Source: Devosia sp. LC5 (lineage in GTDB: Bacteria > Pseudomonadota > Alphaproteobacteria > Rhizobiales > Devosiaceae). From it: 64,000 bases of DNA. The notes beneath the pieces are model-generated. The model saw only the letters and a list, made by a program, of their open reading frames with translations, was not told where the DNA came from and did not search any database. The stretch lies in the NCBI RefSeq assembly GCF_000735585.1, contig NZ_JNNO01000015.1:18358-82357 (forward strand), in the 5' to 3' direction. The first letter of the stretch is position 1; every line of letters starts with the position of its first letter. Position numbers and translations under genes: made by a program. Below, piece by piece: positions 63,397 to 64,000 of this stretch.

Positions 63397-64000
63397 GGCC
63401 GGGCCTCCGCCGGTTGCGTGCTGATGCCGTGAAACAGGATGTCGAGATGGTTGGCGACGAACCGCTCGAGCGCCAGGTCCCCGCCCGCCGGCATGATGCC
63501 GAACAATTCGCCCAGTGCCACATGGGCCAGCAGCGGGCCGATGATCGAGCGCACCGTCAGTTCGGGATCGACCTTGCGCAGTGTGCCGCTCTCCACCCCG
63601 CGCCGGATCAGCCCGATCAGCGCCGGCATCACCTTGTCGAGCACTTCATTGCGATAGAACGTGGCGATGAAGGGAAAGCTCAGCACCTCCCGCAACACCA
63701 GCTTGGGCACGGCGATCGCCTCGGGCCGCGCCAATTGCTGGATCAGCACCGTCAGCAGCATGGTAATGGGCACGCGCGGATCGCCCTCATAGGTCTCGAG
63801 GTCCGGCAGGGCCCGCAACGCAATCGGCGCCACCGCCCGCCGCACAATCCCCTCGATCAGCGCTTCCTTGGATGGAAAATAGAGATAGACCGTCCCCTTG
63901 GACACGCCCGCCCGCCGCGCCACCTCATCCACCTTGGCCGCCGCATAGCCTTTCTCCACAAACACCGCCCGCGCCGCATCCAGCACCCCATCCGGCCCCC
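63393..64000 (-). CDS. TetR-family regulator of the ABC-2 exporter, 5' end missing
   Basis: An open minus-strand frame that runs to the window edge (>202 residues). The helix-turn-helix is at the start of the visible part, AAAKVDEVARRAGVSKGTVY then LYFPSKEALIEGIVRRA. It is the first gene of the exporter operon and a likely autorepressor like YbiH/CecR. The true start lies beyond 64000. Confidence 0.9.
   Translation of the reverse strand, partial: GPDGVLDAARAVFVEKGYAAAKVDEVARRAGVSKGTVYLYFPSKEALIEGIVRRAVAPIALRALPDLETYEGDPRVPITMLLTVLIQQLARPEAIAVPKLVLREVLSFPFIATFYRNEVLDKVMPALIGLIRRGVESGTLRKVDPELTVRSIIGPLLAHVALGELFGIMPAGGDLALERFVANHLDILFHGISTQPAEARP

Overview
The window is high-GC chromosomal DNA of an alphaproteobacterium, most probably of the Hyphomicrobiales and perhaps Devosia-like. 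That placement is inferred from a class I lysyl-tRNA synthetase, a Shemin-type 5-aminolevulinate synthase, a double-length dCTP deaminase, a SAM-II riboswitch in front of metZ, a PodJ-like polarity protein and a rhizobial-style pca cluster with divergent pcaQ. No phage, plasmid, transposase or CRISPR array was seen.

Layout. 0-4.6 kb: end of nirB, then nirD, nasA and cysG (assimilatory nitrate and nitrite reduction plus siroheme synthesis). 4.5-12.3 kb: LacI-family regulator divergent from a GH78 alpha-L-rhamnosidase and a four-gene CUT1 sugar ABC transporter. 12.4-19.7 kb: a quinate/shikimate island with a fused 3-dehydroshikimate dehydratase, a TetR regulator, a quinate/shikimate dehydrogenase, a TRAP transporter and type II dehydroquinase. 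19.8-27.1 kb: a complete protocatechuate branch of the beta-ketoadipate pathway, transcribed pcaD-C-H-G-I-J-F-B, with divergent pcaQ, followed by tRNA-Gly(CCC). 27.3-30.5 kb: marR with an EmrB/EmrA-like efflux pair. 30.7-41.3 kb: housekeeping and small genes (dCTP deaminase, SAM-II/metZ, TerB-like protein, lysS, an AAC(6')-like acetyltransferase, an S24 repressor, DUF952 protein, pyrD and a P-loop kinase) among palindromic repeats. 41.3-46.2 kb: Lhr-type helicase with PdeM nuclease, then a TIGR02186/TauE pair. 46.3-49.8 kb: a 1159-residue PodJ-like protein. 50-54 kb: LuxR-type response regulator facing a hybrid histidine kinase, mscL, and a FixJ-like regulator whose receiver Asp is Asn. 54.3-58.5 kb: hemA, an XylB-like SDR, an OmpA lipoprotein, a PRC-barrel protein and tRNA-Thr(GGT). 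58.6-64 kb: a 54-residue protein, murA, and a YbhGFSR-like ABC-2 exporter with its TetR regulator running off the end.

The most coherent system is at 12.4-27.1 kb. Together the two adjacent clusters encode uptake of a quinate/shikimate-type acid, its conversion to protocatechuate, ring cleavage, and conversion to succinyl-CoA and acetyl-CoA. Three near-palindromic sites close to GTACGAACTAGTTCGTAC lie over the promoter regions of quiC, tetR/aroE and the TRAP operon, which suggests a small TetR regulon. The adjacent rhamnosidase and sugar transporter suggest use of plant-derived rhamnosides.

Other regulatory signals: a SAM-II aptamer with an intrinsic terminator before metZ, an FNR/FixK-type box before hemA at class II spacing, and two families of palindromic repeats. 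Three of the four copies of one family lie between convergent genes.
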